From the NCBI RefSeq assembly GCF_028389875.1, contig NC_084663.1, positions 159,741,801 to 159,805,800 of the forward strand: DNA of 64,000 nt, given 5' to 3'. The position numbers were made by a program, and so were the translations under genes. The stretch is from Rhea pennata (lineage: Eukaryota; Chordata; Aves; Rheiformes; Rheidae). The notes beneath the pieces were generated by a model. It was not told the origin of the DNA, ran no database searches, and saw only the letters and a program-made list of their open reading frames with translations. Below are positions 36,841 through 49,160 of the stretch, piece after piece; the stretch's first letter is position 1; every line of letters starts with the position of its first letter.

Positions 36841-37500
36841 TCATGATCAGCCTTTCTTTACACCTAATACTTGCGCGATGTGGAGCACCCATCCTGCTGG
36901 CGTCCTCATTGCCACGCAGGAATGGTTCGAGGACGTCTTAGCTCCACGCAGACAAGAGTAACCAAGCTACTGGCGGCTGCACCCAGCAGAAAGTCCTCAC
37001 GGCGCTGAGGAAGAGGCTTTGCGATTTACTCAGCAGTTATTCTCCCGTTAGAGGACCTTTCCCTTCATGCAATACAATGAGAAAATGCTTCAGCTACCAA
37101 AAAGTGTCTCCGGTAGCGGATGGTTGTTAGCAAATTTTCATTATTACTCTTATTAGGTACATTTAACTGGTAGTAATTCATGGCAATATTATTCACTGTG
37201 TAATTTCTATACAAATGACTCACCATACGTGAGTACTCAGACTGGCAGAGCTTAATGCAACTATGTTGTAAAAATGTTATAAATATTATGCAATTAAAGA
37301 ATGGGCTGAGCTTTACTAGCACACAGGGCAGGTTTAACTTAACTGTAAGCTTAACCTTGACATTTCTAGGCTTGAGTTTTTTTCCCCAGTAAAACTCTGA
37401 ATGTCCCTGCATGGGGATTTCCTAGTCTATTAGGAGTTTTGGAAAGCCAAAAAAAAAAGCAAGATCACCACTAAAAACAACAACAAAAATACCCTGAAGC
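36841..37500. other. Intergenic, AT-rich
   Basis: AT-rich stretch between two GC-rich blocks. A 115-codon minus-strand frame (37065-37412) is unrecognised and probably by chance. Confidence 0.55.
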
Positions 37501-38900
37501 TCTCGGGATCTGACCGCCTCGGTGGTCTCCGGGAAGCGGCGGCGATGGGGAAGGCCGTCCCGGTGGCCGCAGAGGAGGCTGCGTGTCTGCAAGCGCTTTG
37601 GGAAGTGCTGCGGCGCAAAGGGCTCTGCCCCCGCGCCGCAAACTGCGCTGGCTGCCGCCGCTCAGGGCGGGAGCCGGGCTCAGCGGCGGGCTCCGGCGCG
37701 CGGGTAAATCAGAGCCCTCCACTGCCCGGCTTGGCCGGGAGGAGCCGAGCGCCGCGTGGTGCCCGACCCGGCGCTAAAACTCCGGCTGAGACAGGGACTT
37801 TTTTCTTATTAACGTGCCGTTCACAACACGGTGTGTTACTCCAACAGGGAAAACCTTCTCCCAGTAAGAGCGGATCGGCCGGCTCTGCTGCGATTAGCCG
37901 CTGCCTCAAGGCGCAACGCGCGCGTGCGTAGGACAAGCGCGCCCGGGCTTCGCTGCCGGCCGCGGGTGCCGGGGCCACGTGCAGCCCCCTGAGAGCTTCG
38001 CCTGGACTTTGCCAGAAGAGGTTTGACCGCGTTGCTCGGCTGTGCCAGACGTAGGTCCCCCCCTTCCTTCGCACCCCCTCACTCCCACGGGGGCATCCTC
38101 CGGGGGCGCGAGCGAAGCAGACTTGAAGTTATTCTCATTGTTCAACTGCATTTTGCATCCTTGGGAGAAGTTTTTCAGAGTAAAAGCAGAAGTCGGCTAA
38201 GATTTCAGGAGTGATTACTGTGCGTGCACAGTCATTTATCTCCCCCAGCATAGCCACTACTAAGAATAACCCCCCAACTGCAGCGAAATGCCTCTCACAC
38301 ACCGAAAAAGAAGAAAGCCCAGAGAGAGCGCGCAGTTTTACTAACCCCGAGAAAAAAAAAAAGAAAGAATAGAAAAAAAAAAAAAAAAAACGAAGCTCGC
38401 AGCGCCTTTATAACGTGAGCCGGCCCTCGGAGCGGCGCTCACACCTCTGGGAAGCCCGAGGGTGCCGGCGCGGGCCCTTGCGGGCTCCCCGCCGCCCTCC
38501 TCCAGGCGCTTTCCGCTGCCAGACGGCGAGGGAGCGAGAGGTGGGAGCGCAGCGCCCGCGCCGCGCGTTTGCCCTGCGGGCGCCGGGACGTCGGGGGGCG
38601 GCGGGGGGCGGCGCGGGGCGCGGCGCCGTCGGGGCCGGGCGGCAGCGCGGGGCTGGCGGCGGCGGCGGGCGCGGGGCGGCGCGGGGGGCGCTGCGCGGGC
38701 GCTGCGCGGGGGCCGCGCTGGGGCGGGCGGGCGGCTCGGCCCCGGCGCGCTCCTCGGGCGGCCCCCGGGCCGGGGACGGCGGGTGGGTTGCTCTGGGCTT
38801 TTTGAATTCTCGCTCCCGGCCCGGAGCATCACCGAGGTCTCCGCCAGAGCCCCGGCGCTGCGGGGATGGACGTTTTCTCCGCAGGGGTTGTCACACCTTG
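37501..38900 (+). promoter_or_regulatory. CpG island, likely promoter of the GPR183-like gene
   Basis: Two very CpG-rich patches (37500-37780 and 38410-38890) lie just upstream of the receptor exon. The second has dense GGGGCGG and GGGCGG Sp1-type words and many G-runs. Mammalian GPR183 has a noncoding first exon and a single coding exon, and the same layout fits here, although the transcription start is not determined. On the minus strand TTATAAAGG near 38406-38414 looks like a TATA box pointing away from the receptor. Confidence 0.6.
38352..38390 (+). repeat. Poly-A tracts
   Basis: An A11 run (38352-38362) and an A18 run (38373-38390) are separated by GAAAGAATAG, inside the CpG-rich promoter region. 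Confidence 0.9.
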
Positions 38901-38946
38901 CGTGCGTGACCTGCAGCCCCCCCTCCCGCCCCCCAAATCCTCTCAG

Positions 38947-39221
38947 GTAGGGATTGCACTTGCAAAAAAAAGCCTAAGGGGAGCTGGTGGCAAGAAGAAG
39001 AAAGCAGACGATGAGTCACAGCCTTTGTTGAGACGCTCACACCGAAATCACAAGAGATGCGTTTTTCCAAATGACTAGCGCTGCGAGCCGGGAGGGGGGC
39101 GGCAGGGAGCGCGGGCCAGGCCTTTTGCTTCTTGACGAGACCCAGCCCTATAGGTACCGCTCCTGTTAGCAGTTAGCAGTTATAAGCTGCCACTTTCACG
39201 TCTCTTCTTCTTCTTCCAAGG
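38947..39221 (+). other. Candidate 5' UTR intron of the receptor gene
   Basis: CTCTCAG|GTAGGG at 38946/38947 resembles a donor. A polypyrimidine tract ending in CTTCTTCCAAG at 39221 resembles an acceptor placed 31 bases before the start codon. A 275-nt intron would join a CpG-island first exon to the coding exon. This is inferred from splice motifs alone. Confidence 0.35.
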
Positions 39222-39252
39222 AGAGCGACGGAGACCGTGAAGCACCACGGAA

Positions 39253-40311
39253 ATGGCTGTTGCTGAGGCCATGTCCTCACTCGCTAACCTCACCTCTGGC
39301 AACCAAAGCAGCTGCAACGTGCACAACCACCACTTCTCTGCCAAAGTCGCCTTCTCCCTCTTCTACACCGTCCTGCTGGTGTTCGGCTCCTGTGGGAACA
39401 TCCTGGCCCTCTGCATCACCTTCCAGCGCAGGAAGAAGAAACTAAACTCCACCGACCTCTACTTGGTGAATCTGGCCCTGTCTGATGCCCTCTTCACCCT
39501 GGCGCTGCCAGGCAGGATCGCCTACTACATCCTGGAGTTTGATTGGCCCTTTGGGGATGGGTTCTGCCGGGCTACAGCCTTCATCTTCTACATGAACACC
39601 TATGTGGGCATCTACTTCATGACCTGTGTGAGTGTGGACCGCTACATTGCTGTGGTGCGCACCAGGCACCCTGGCAGGATCCGGAGGATGAGCCGTGCCA
39701 GGGGCATCTGCGTCTTCATCTGGTTCATCGTGTTCCTGCAGACGGTGCCGCTGCTTTTGCGGCCCATGACACGGCGTATGGGTGACAAGTTGACGTGCAT
39801 GGAGTACTTCAACTTTGAGGAGGTGCCTAAGCTGCCCTACCTGCTCTTGGGGGCCTGTGTGCTCGGCTTCTTCCTGCCCGTGGGCATCATCTTGGTGTGC
39901 TATGTGCGGATCAACCTCAAGCTCTGCCAGACAGCCAAGGAGAACTCCCTGACAGTGAAGAATGGGCACCACCGCCGGGCCTTCACTGTCATCCTGGTAG
40001 TGCTGCTGGCTGTCCTGCTGTGCTTCAGCCCTTACCATCTCAACATCGTCCAGTTCATGGTCAGGAAGATCCTGTATCAGCCGTCCTGCCGTGAACAGCA
40101 AGCCTTCAAGATGTCCCTGCAGGTCACTGTGGCGTTCATGAACTTCAACTGCTGCATCGATCCCATCATCTACTTCTTTGCCTTCCGGGGCTACAAGCGG
40201 AGGCTGCTCCGCATCTTCAGGAACAGTGGCTCCATGGCCACCTCCTCCACTGCCAAGACCCCATCAGAGAGCAACAGCAACAGCCAGCCACCTGGCTCCG
40301 TATCTGTCTAG
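39253..40311 (+). CDS. GPR183-like (EBI2 family) oxysterol-type GPCR, single coding exon
   Basis: Intact 352-residue class A GPCR. Visible features are N-glycosylation sequons at N12 and N17; seven hydrophobic segments (about 33-57, 68-92, 104-132, 150-170, 195-220, 243-270, 287-311); Cys105 and Cys182 for the TM3-ECL2 disulfide; DRY at 129-131; DPIIY at 303-307 in place of NPxxY; and a Ser/Thr-rich tail. GPR183 hallmarks include LPGRIAYY, TCMEYFNFEE and MNFNCCIDP. The residues reported to bind 7alpha,25-dihydroxycholesterol in human GPR183 (R87, Y112, Y116, Y260) are all present as R88, Y113, Y117 and Y261. Known GPR183 is a Gi-coupled receptor that positions B cells, T cells and dendritic cells. 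By eye about half the core positions match mammalian GPR183, so this could be a tandem paralogue or a fast-evolving orthologue; I leave the symbol empty. The start has G at -3 and +4; M7 is an alternative. Confidence 0.95.
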   Translation: MAVAEAMSSLANLTSGNQSSCNVHNHHFSAKVAFSLFYTVLLVFGSCGNILALCITFQRRKKKLNSTDLYLVNLALSDALFTLALPGRIAYYILEFDWPFGDGFCRATAFIFYMNTYVGIYFMTCVSVDRYIAVVRTRHPGRIRRMSRARGICVFIWFIVFLQTVPLLLRPMTRRMGDKLTCMEYFNFEEVPKLPYLLLGACVLGFFLPVGIILVCYVRINLKLCQTAKENSLTVKNGHHRRAFTVILVVLLAVLLCFSPYHLNIVQFMVRKILYQPSCREQQAFKMSLQVTVAFMNFNCCIDPIIYFFAFRGYKRRLLRIFRNSGSMATSSTAKTPSESNSNSQPPGSVSV

Positions 40312-41760
40312 TGGCACAACCCCCTCCTTTTTGCTGTGGGCTTCAGCTTATAGGCCATCCCCTATGGCAGCAGCTGGAGCCCAGGTGCAGAGCAGGACCT
40401 GCATCTCTGACAGGCTTCATTGCTCTCCTGCCCAGAGCCAGGGGCTCTTGCCAAGCCAACTTTCCTCTCTGTGGGGGCAATTTCTGCTCCCTGGGGCCCA
40501 GGGCCATGGGTCCTGCCCAGCGCAGCATGCTTGGCTCCAAGCTTGGCCCTGCTGGACCCGCTGTCTCCACGCACGTTCTCATCCAGTCCCAACGGGGGCC
40601 GCTCAGCCAACGGCACTGGGTGGCAAACAGAGCGGGGGGTTCCTGGCGCTGCACCCTCCCACGCGTGTCCCACATCCCCTGGGCCTGTGGCTACCGGTAA
40701 CCACAGGCCTGGCACGGCTGTCCCTGCATCCTCCCCCTTCACTGCTCCCCGTAGCGCCGGGGCTGCAGCCCCGCGAGGCTTGGTGCCGCCAGCACAGGCT
40801 GCGCGAGCTCGGGGCAGGCTGCGATGTTACTTCCATACAGAAAAGACGGCTCTGCTGCCGCGGGGCGCCCTCCCAGCGCTTACACACACCCACCGCTCTC
40901 GGCTCTGCCGCCACGCGGGGACAGCGTCCTGCCGCAGCACCCAGGCGCGGTACGGGGCGAGCACGAAGCGTGGGGTATGTGCGAGTTGCCAAAACAGTAC
41001 TTTGCAGAGGAAGATAAGCAAAGCAGTGAACTCGCACAGCTCCTGGGAGCGTCACCGCCCGCGTTTGCTGTTTTGGCTGCTGCTCCTTCCCGAGGGTGCC
41101 CTTCCCTGTTGCTTACGGCGCTGCGGTCGCATGGGGACCTGCTGCTGGGGAGGGCGTAACGGGGCTTGCTTAGCTCATGGCTTTGGTGTAAACCTGTAAA
41201 ACCGCTTTGTGCTCAGCCTGGGGTTTCTGTTAGTGGCTCCCAGCGCCCTTGTGGGTCCTGGGAGAAGATGCCTAGAGGGGCTGGGTTCACTGGCCAGCAC
41301 TTTCCAGGGAAGCCTTCAATTAGGTCATGCCCATAACTTGAAATGAGTTGAGGACAGCTGACTGGTGACTGAACGTGGCCTTGACTCACCTTTGCTTGAA
41401 CTTGAGGAACTGCAGCGTGAGTCGGTGTGCAAATCAGTTCGGATGCCTTTCTCAGGGCAGGTTACGTGCAACCACAGAGAGGGGGAGGAGGAGCGAGGTC
41501 TGTTTCTTGTCCATGCTGGAAGTCATGTAGTGAGGAGAAATTCAGCATGCCCGAGGACCTCTCCAACTTTTTTTTCTGAAATCACCAAACTACAGGGCTT
41601 TTGCCAAGGAGAAACACACAGCGAATTTTGTAGTTCCTGGGATGCTTGTTTTATGTTTGAGGTTGGAAGAAACAGAGGGACACACACAGAAATTAAAGAG
41701 GAGAAAAACAGCTTTATTTTTCTTAAAATTAAGCTTAAAAATGTTTCATGAACTGACATT
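40312..41760 (+). other. 3' flank / probable 3' UTR of the receptor gene
   Basis: GC-rich sequence follows the stop codon to about 41200 and then becomes AT-rich. No AATAAA is seen here; an ATTAAA at 41692-41697 is a candidate poly(A) signal. Long open frames here (279 codons at 40178-41017 and 259 codons at 40420-41199) overlap each other in different frames and look compositional. Confidence 0.4.
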
Positions 41761-42167
41761 TTTAATTAATATAAATTGTTCTAGAAGGTAGTAACCTTTT
41801 CTTTATTGCTGGAAGGTTAATAATACAGACACGTGCAGCCCTTTATTGTTTAAACGCACACGAATTAGCTTCTGGACGATGATGGCTTTACTGCTTCGGT
41901 AACTAACATCCTGAAGGGCTGACTGAGAGGGATGCACAGAATAACCTCCTGAAAGGGAGATTAACCTCCTGAAGGTTATCTGAGCCCTACTCACAGCCAG
42001 GCTGGCTTCAGTGGACCGGACTGAAGACAGCTTGTGTCCTCAAAACTGTGTTACAACGCACAAGAGCTGGTATGCAATATTTAAGAGTATCAATGGTCCA
42101 CACACTGTAAAGAAGCCTGGCTAGACTGGTGGTTACTGTGTAGTTATGGTGTGCTGTTAGAAATTAT

Positions 42168-42475
42168 CCAAGAAACATTGGCTGGAAGGGACCTCAGTGC
42201 ATCTACTCTAACATCCTACTCCAAGCAGGACCATCACTGACACTACACTGGGTCAGCCATGGCTTTGTCTACCCGAAATCCTGAAAACCCATGAGGAAGG
42301 AGACTCCATCACCGGCCTGAGTGACTTGCTCCAGTGCTGCATCACTTTCTCGGTGAAAACATTTTTCCTAACATCCAGCCTGACCTCCCCAATCCACAGC
42401 TGGTGACTGTTGCCCTGTTATGTCATCTGCTACTACCTAGAACAGTTTGTCATCTTTACAACTCAAGTTCCTATA
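42168..42475 (-). mobile_element. CR1 LINE 3' fragment, inverted
   Basis: The plus strand reads 'ggctggaagggacctcagtg', 'ctactctaacatcc', 'aaggagactccatcacc', 'ctccagtgctgcatcacttt' and 'ttcctaacatccagcctgac', the antisense landmarks of the CR1 3' region. It is diverged and truncated. Confidence 0.85.
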
Positions 42476-45400
42476 TGACTGTAATGATCTAACATTACAG
42501 GGGCTACTGGGAGAACAAAAGGAAATATTACACAGCTATAGCTCTTAAACAAGCCTCCACATTAACACTGGAGCACAGCTCTACAGCTATGGTCAATCTG
42601 CCTTCCCAAGACCAAGACAGAGATTTTTACTAGGCTGAGACCTACAGCAGAGGCAAAGGCAAATCTATAAAGAAGCCTTTCTCAGAAAAAGACAGTGTGT
42701 GTAAACATAGTTTGGTTTGTTGGTTATTGGGCTATTTTTCTCCTTTTTCTCCTCCTAAGGGGCTCTGTTAGCAAATATATCCCTGTCTTTCGTTCTGTTG
42801 CCACCAGTGAGAACCCCTGGAGAAGGAAAACTGAGCAGCAGTAAACAGTCGCACGTTGTGACTTACTAAAATGAGACGAGCACCGCAAAGGAGGAATCCA
42901 GCCTTGCTCCCCTGGACTCATGCCAGCCTGGGACCCTTTGCTTTTAAAAACATCTAGCTAGCAAACAATTAGCGTAAGCAGAAAAGACACACGACAGATA
43001 GGAAGCAAAGTGATTTGTGCAGAACAGGTCAGAAGTACCAAGGAAAAGAATTGTTTTATCGCCTGGACCAGCTTGCCCACTGGTGGACGTGCCTACAGCA
43101 TCAGCTGCTGTAGGAGCCTGACAATGCAGCACCGCACTCAAATCACAAATGGAGCGAAGAGAACGCCGTACAGAGCGCTTGAATACTTCAGCTACATTTC
43201 ATTCATCTAAACTACGCACAAAGCATTTGCTTTAATCGGTTAGCACCTTAGCAAAGCAGCTAACCCGTGGAAAGCTGCAAACTTCCTGCCATTTACTTTG
43301 CCTTGTGCATGAACTTTCTGAGAACATTTTTCATCCCTTTTCTTATCAGCCACTATCAGTAACTGAACTGCTGCTGCTTTTGCTCCATTTCTGACATTTT
43401 TTCAGTGCAAACGCATCTCAAATTACCATCGAGATTCTGCGATTAGATGTAGGATACCTGTACAGGAACACATGCAGACATTCATGCAGCAAAAGCGATA
43501 ACATCAGGGCAGCAGTGATCAGAGCTTGCAGACAGAGCACTATTGTGTGAGCAGGGAGGGGAGAAAGCGAGCTGCTTTGCTGTGAGCTGCACGCCCAACT
43601 CCTCCCCAGCCACCTAATACATTAGCCTCACTGGTTTCAGGTGTAACCCCATGAAGGCAACTCCTATGTTTCAGTATTGATGGCAACATCTTATAGCCTC
43701 CACCACTTCCCATGGCAGGGAGCGGGCTGCGTCCGCCGGCCCGGCCGAGCGCAGCCTGCGGCTCTCTGCTGCACCGCTACCGCCGCCCTGCGGCAAAACC
43801 AGTTCTCCCCAACAGAGGGAGAGCTGAAACCTGACCTTGCCTCTTTTTTTGTTAGTTTTATTTTTTAAAATAGATTTAGAACTCCTGCCACAGTTTTAGA
43901 GCCGTGTAAGAATGGGATGGATTTAACAAATACTATGGTTGCAAGGTGCACAGCAAGCACGAGCCAACAGCGCACCGTTAGCATCGCTGGAAGGGGCTCC
44001 GGTTCGGATTGCTGCAAGTTTGGCAGGTAGGCAGTCAATACTGCACTGTACACAGGTATCTCTAAATTAATTTTTGTTTCAACCCAGAACACAGCCTCTT
44101 TGCAATATGGCTTTTCAACCTAAAGAAAGAAGGGAAAATCACTTTTTTAACTTAGGGCAATAAGGACGCCTTTTTTGTTTTTGCAATCACCCAACACTAC
44201 TGTGTCTTCTGTAGTTTTACAGACTTAATATACACGTTGCACAAACTGAGATTTCCTTAGCAAACTCATGCAGGGTCCCTTATAACTCACAAATCCATGT
44301 GAGTAAAAACCTTCTAAGTTACCATATTTCAGTTCTCTCTTGAACTTCTGCAAATGGGTGATTAGCTGAATTAATTAAATGCAGTGCAGAAAGTATGTGC
44401 CATCTTTGCTGAAGACCTGCCTCTCTAACAAGCTGTACCTTCTCGTGGCAACTTACTGCGTGGAGCTGCAAACGCCACCGCCTTTTTTCTCCTTAGTGGT
44501 CATTCATAACTGTGTGCTTTAGCTCAGTGCAAAAGTTTCAGTGGAGCAAGCTGGGGGACAACAGCTGCTGGTTACGCTTTCGATTACCTGTGAGTAAAAT
44601 ATTTGTGCTGTACAACGCACCACTTTAGTCCATCCTTTAAATTGTTCTGAACGAAAACTCTTTCATACAGAGACACCCATCTTTGTCAGATGGTAAAACA
44701 TTATCATGTAAAAATGCACATATCTACTTAAAATAAAAGCTTCTCACTGCCAAGTAACGAGCCTCGTTGTGACTGTTTGGGCCAGGTGAACAGAAGCGAT
44801 GTGGAGACCTATGTAAAATTTCTTCTCAAAGACATGCACGTCTCTCTCGAGCCTGCAAGCAAAGCAAATGTTGAGAAATGGCAAGGGACAAGCACAAGCT
44901 CTCGTTCCATGTCCTCTACGCAGGACATTTGTTTCCACAGAAAGGCAGTGAGCTACAGCTGGCTCATGGCACAGGAACTTAGAAACAACCTGCTGTGGGA
45001 AGAACTGGGAGCTGCTGGGAGTTGTTTAGTGCCCTTGCTACAGCTATAGTTGGGACAGGGTGCCATGCACAGATTCAGGCTGGCAGGACTAACTACGCTT
45101 TGAAGATCATAAGCATCTGCTTTGTCACGTACTGTGGTGACTCTAGTGTTTGCCTCATTACTGTGTAGCTGTGATTATTCTGTTTTCTTTCTTGGTTACA
45201 GGTGTTATCTCAGGCAAAAATGACCAGATAAAATGGAACAATCCTCCTATCTGATATCTCTGGAAAAGAGCGCTTCTTCATTTACAGATTAGCCAGCAAT
45301 ATTTCATATTTACATCTTTCATAATTTTGGTGAATTCCTCCCAAAGCAAACTAAGTATAATGCGACACCCTCTCCCACCTTGATCTCAGCAGGTCTTTTC

Positions 45401-46020
45401 TTTCTGTCCTATGCAGTCCATTTTCTATGCTTCTAAACACATTTCTGGTCTGCTCATTTTATTCAAACTCTCTCCTTTTTCCACTCAGTTCCATCTCCCT
45501 AAACTGCCTGAAGTCCTCTCCTTTTCTAATCTTACAATCTCTACTTTGGTCAAAAAGCCAAATCCTGCTTTCAGTTCAGCCATGATCACAGATTTTTTTC
45601 ACTCCCTTTTCAAGTAAGTACATTCATGCTTTCTCCCACGCTACTCTACTATTCAGGCTTGGGAGTAGTCTCCAAACATCCACAAGCCCAGCTCACACTT
45701 CCAGGCTCCTCTTAAAACTCTTGTGAAAAGTCAAATGACAACAGTTAAAATACTGATTTGCTGAGATTCTTGTTAGTAATATCCATTAATCAGGTCTTCC
45801 TGCTCCTCTGTTCCCATTACCTGTTTCTTTCTTATATTTGGAAACTATTGGTAGCAATTACCAATTCTGAATTTTATTTGAGGGTTGCATTCACTTCCTA
45901 TGGACAAAGCATCCCTTTAAATATGGAAATAGCAGAAATGTAAAAGTTAAACCCAAAGAGTTTAAAATGTGCACATATAAATATATATTAAGAATATATA
46001 TCTATACACACATGCATGCC

Positions 46021-46027
46021 TATATAA

Positions 46028-46058
<31 letters not shown>

Positions 46059-46063
46059 TATAA
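46021..46063 (+). repeat. (TA)n(CA)n microsatellite
   Basis: A TA-rich run passes into ACACACACACAC and back to ATATA. It is part of a wider AT-rich zone from about 45970. Confidence 0.93.
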
Positions 46064-49000
46064 TGTGTTTGTGTTTTCATACATCTCTCCTAATACATTA
46101 GTATTTGTACTCAATTATATAAAATACCTACTGCTATGGCTTCCCAGGTAAAGGAAAGACAATCTACATTTTTCTTTTTTTTTGTGGAAGAACACAAATA
46201 AGAAATTCAATGCATTCATGCATCAAAGAAAATATCAGTTCAAATAAATACTGTGCATTTATTTATCTTTGAAGAGATGCAGTTCCCCCACAACATCACA
46301 GCTGTTGTTCTGAGTGTTTTTAAATTTGGGTGCCCTTGTAACTGCAAATATACTCCAAATCTACACATATATTTAGGAGATGGATATCCTGACTATAGAC
46401 TTTTAATTCTTACCTCCAGTTTGACTGGTCAGACTGATAATAAGCGTAACATTGTAACACTCTCTTCCTCTGTATATAAATAAGCAGAAGCATAGCCAAG
46501 TATTTTGGCAGTTGTCCAGTACCCTGCAAAGTTTTGCTTTTTGTTTGTTTACTTGTTTCAGACAAAAGTAATTAGACCTCTTCTCCATCCCGTGTTCACA
46601 GAGGCACCAACAAGTGCTAGAGAGCTCAGGTAAATATATGGAGTAACTGTTACAGTGCATTTGCTCAAGTAAGAGGTAGCATGCAACCTTTAAATCTAGT
46701 CTGAGGAGAGGAAAATGTCTTTGACAGGCTCACAGCCTAATTATTCTGCATCTCAGCAAAAAGTTAAGACTTTGAGAACCTGGCATTTTATCAGGTAGAT
46801 TCCCACAGATGCAAACCTCTCTACAGATGTATTTCAAAGTGTCACACAACAGTCCAGGAAAGTCCCAAATAAATTATTCTAATGTTGTTGCAAATGATAA
46901 TATTCCCAGTCTATTAGTGAAATCTTAACCAGGGGTACTAAATCTTGCCTTTTCTGTAATCAATGTGAGTTTCTTAGGGAAACAAAATCCTCTTCATAGG
47001 AAAGTATTCTGCATTTCCTTCCTGCCTACAAATGTAGCTTGTATTACACATAAGAAAGAAACTGTATGATGAGATATTCAAATTTGTTCTGGACAGCTGT
47101 GTTCTGTGTAAGCTGTGAAGAACCCACTCCTGACATCCACAGGAATGGTCCATCAAAGCTTTGCAGTCGGGTGGAAGACGACTTCTTTTCCATGAGTTCT
47201 TTTCTAGCTCTCATGCTTGAATCTTTCTTCCATGACTGTTGCAGGGAACAGGAGCTGTACTTGCTTGCATCAGGGACTTTTCACTTTTCCTTTTTTGAGT
47301 GGAAATCACAACCTCGAAAGAATTTTGAGCAAAACCTGGTCTCACAGATGTCAAGGGGAGTTTTCAGTTGACATTATTAAGACCTGGATTTTACCTCTTG
47401 TGTTTGAGTATGTTTTCTGGAATGCCCAGCAAAATGGGGTTTTCCACATAGACTTGAGATCTGGATACCACTCCTATACCTAGCAAAAAAGGACTTAGGC
47501 TTTGAGAATATCCACTGACGTGTCCCAGGCTGCGTTTCTACAGGTTTTAAAATTCCACAGAATAAATGCTAATATGTGCTGGTTCCTAAAGTGGACAATA
47601 TCTGAAAGGGCACAGGTCATATTCAATTTACATTGGCCTAGATGGTAAAACACCATTCTTCTTTACAGATAAAATTTTACTTCTGAAGTAATTCACTACC
47701 ATTTATTGCTACTTATTATAAAGGAGTTGTGGAGGAAGAGTCTGCATGTTTCAAAAGTAAAACATGTAACTGTTTCAAAACATTTAACTAGTTTGCGCAT
47801 ACAAATCATTGTGGTATTTTTTAGAAGAGATTCTTACATTAGTCCCTTTCCCGTTGTATGACAACCAGTTTCCAGAGCTATCCAGCTACAGAAATGTCTC
47901 TAATCTAGATAGAAGAAGTGCTACTCAGCTTCAGAGAAACAAAACTTTTCACTTAAAAATCAGACCCTGCCCTTATAAGAAAAGTTATCGTAGCCGCAGG
48001 CCAAACCCTGAAGCAGGCTGATCAAAGCCCAGGAAAATGTACGCTCATTCCAAGCAATTTCTTAATACATTTACTGGGAAATATTAAACATACACACAGT
48101 TCCTGATTTCATTACCAAAGGGTGCCTATAGATGAACATATCTGATGCCAGCTCTGGGGGAGGACTTGTACACCTGAAAGACCTTTTCCAGTTTTACTCT
48201 CTCCCCTCCCAGTAAGTAATTCCTGGTTCATTTTCCAGACCACAGTAAGACCCCACAAATATGTACTTTGGTAAACATCTAGTAATTTAGATTTTCAAAT
48301 TATTCTCTCTTTCTGTATTCTTTCACCATCTTCTCTTTTCACCAGCTGCGATGGTGTTTATTATGCTTCTGACGACTTATATCTTATTCTAAATGTGTGT
48401 ATTAAATATGCGGGTGTGTACATAAACACATATAACACACTATACAAACAAAAGTACATATACTCAAACATACATAAAATGTTAAGGTACGGGTATAGAT
48501 CCATTTCATCATGGAGTTGCAGTTTGGAATTTCGTATTACTTCAGCTTCATTTTTCAGAGATGTGGCCCTCTTTCCTCCCCACCTCCCCAAACTCCTCAG
48601 GGGCTAATAACTGAGCACTTCCAAGAGTTTAGCCAAATAAACCCATTTTTCATTTTAAACTTCAAAATCAGCATCATACTACCTTGTAACTCTTGTATTA
48701 GCCCGAATCAAATCCTTTTAAGTGTAATATTCCAGTCTGTGATCAACAATTAGTGTGGTTTCCAACAGTGAGGATTCAGCAAGTGCAGGGTAATTCACAT
48801 CTTTGACAGTAGAAAACTAGAACTATATAGAAAAGTTAACTTTTTCTGTTATTCTTTAAGACAGTATGTAGCCAGGTCAAAAAATGAAAGTGACACATAG
48901 GACACTGAGCATACCTACATTATGTTATGGAAATCTGTCTGAATCAGACATGGAAGTCATTCAAACAATCTCAGTTCTGATCTTATTGTATCATTCAATT

Positions 49001-49160
49001 CACCTTTATTGCTTCCAGTTAATACCTTCATGCTCTGTATCTGAATAGTCATTTACTCAGTTTGTAAAATTTAAATTTACAGTGGTCACTTATCGTAGCT
49101 TGCAATATGCATATAAAATTTCTCTTATCCTATGTGTGTATTATGTGCTGAATGACAACT

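Larger units (their letters stand above)
41761..49160. other. Intergenic between the receptor gene and UBAC2
   Basis: Mostly AT-rich with one inverted CR1 fragment (42168-42475), a small GC patch at 43720-43800 and a TA/CA microsatellite at 46021-46063. A repeated word TTAACCTCCTGAA occurs at about 41940-41975. No exon of a known gene recognised. Confidence 0.65.

Noticed and set aside
39442-40101. 219-codon antisense frame inside the receptor
   Set aside because: It is the mirror of a GC-rich coding exon with codon bias; histidine/glutamine-rich and unlike any known protein.
40178-41199. 279- and 259-codon plus-strand frames over the receptor's 3' end and flank
   Set aside because: They overlap the receptor or each other in different frames, have no recognisable domain and match GC-rich composition.
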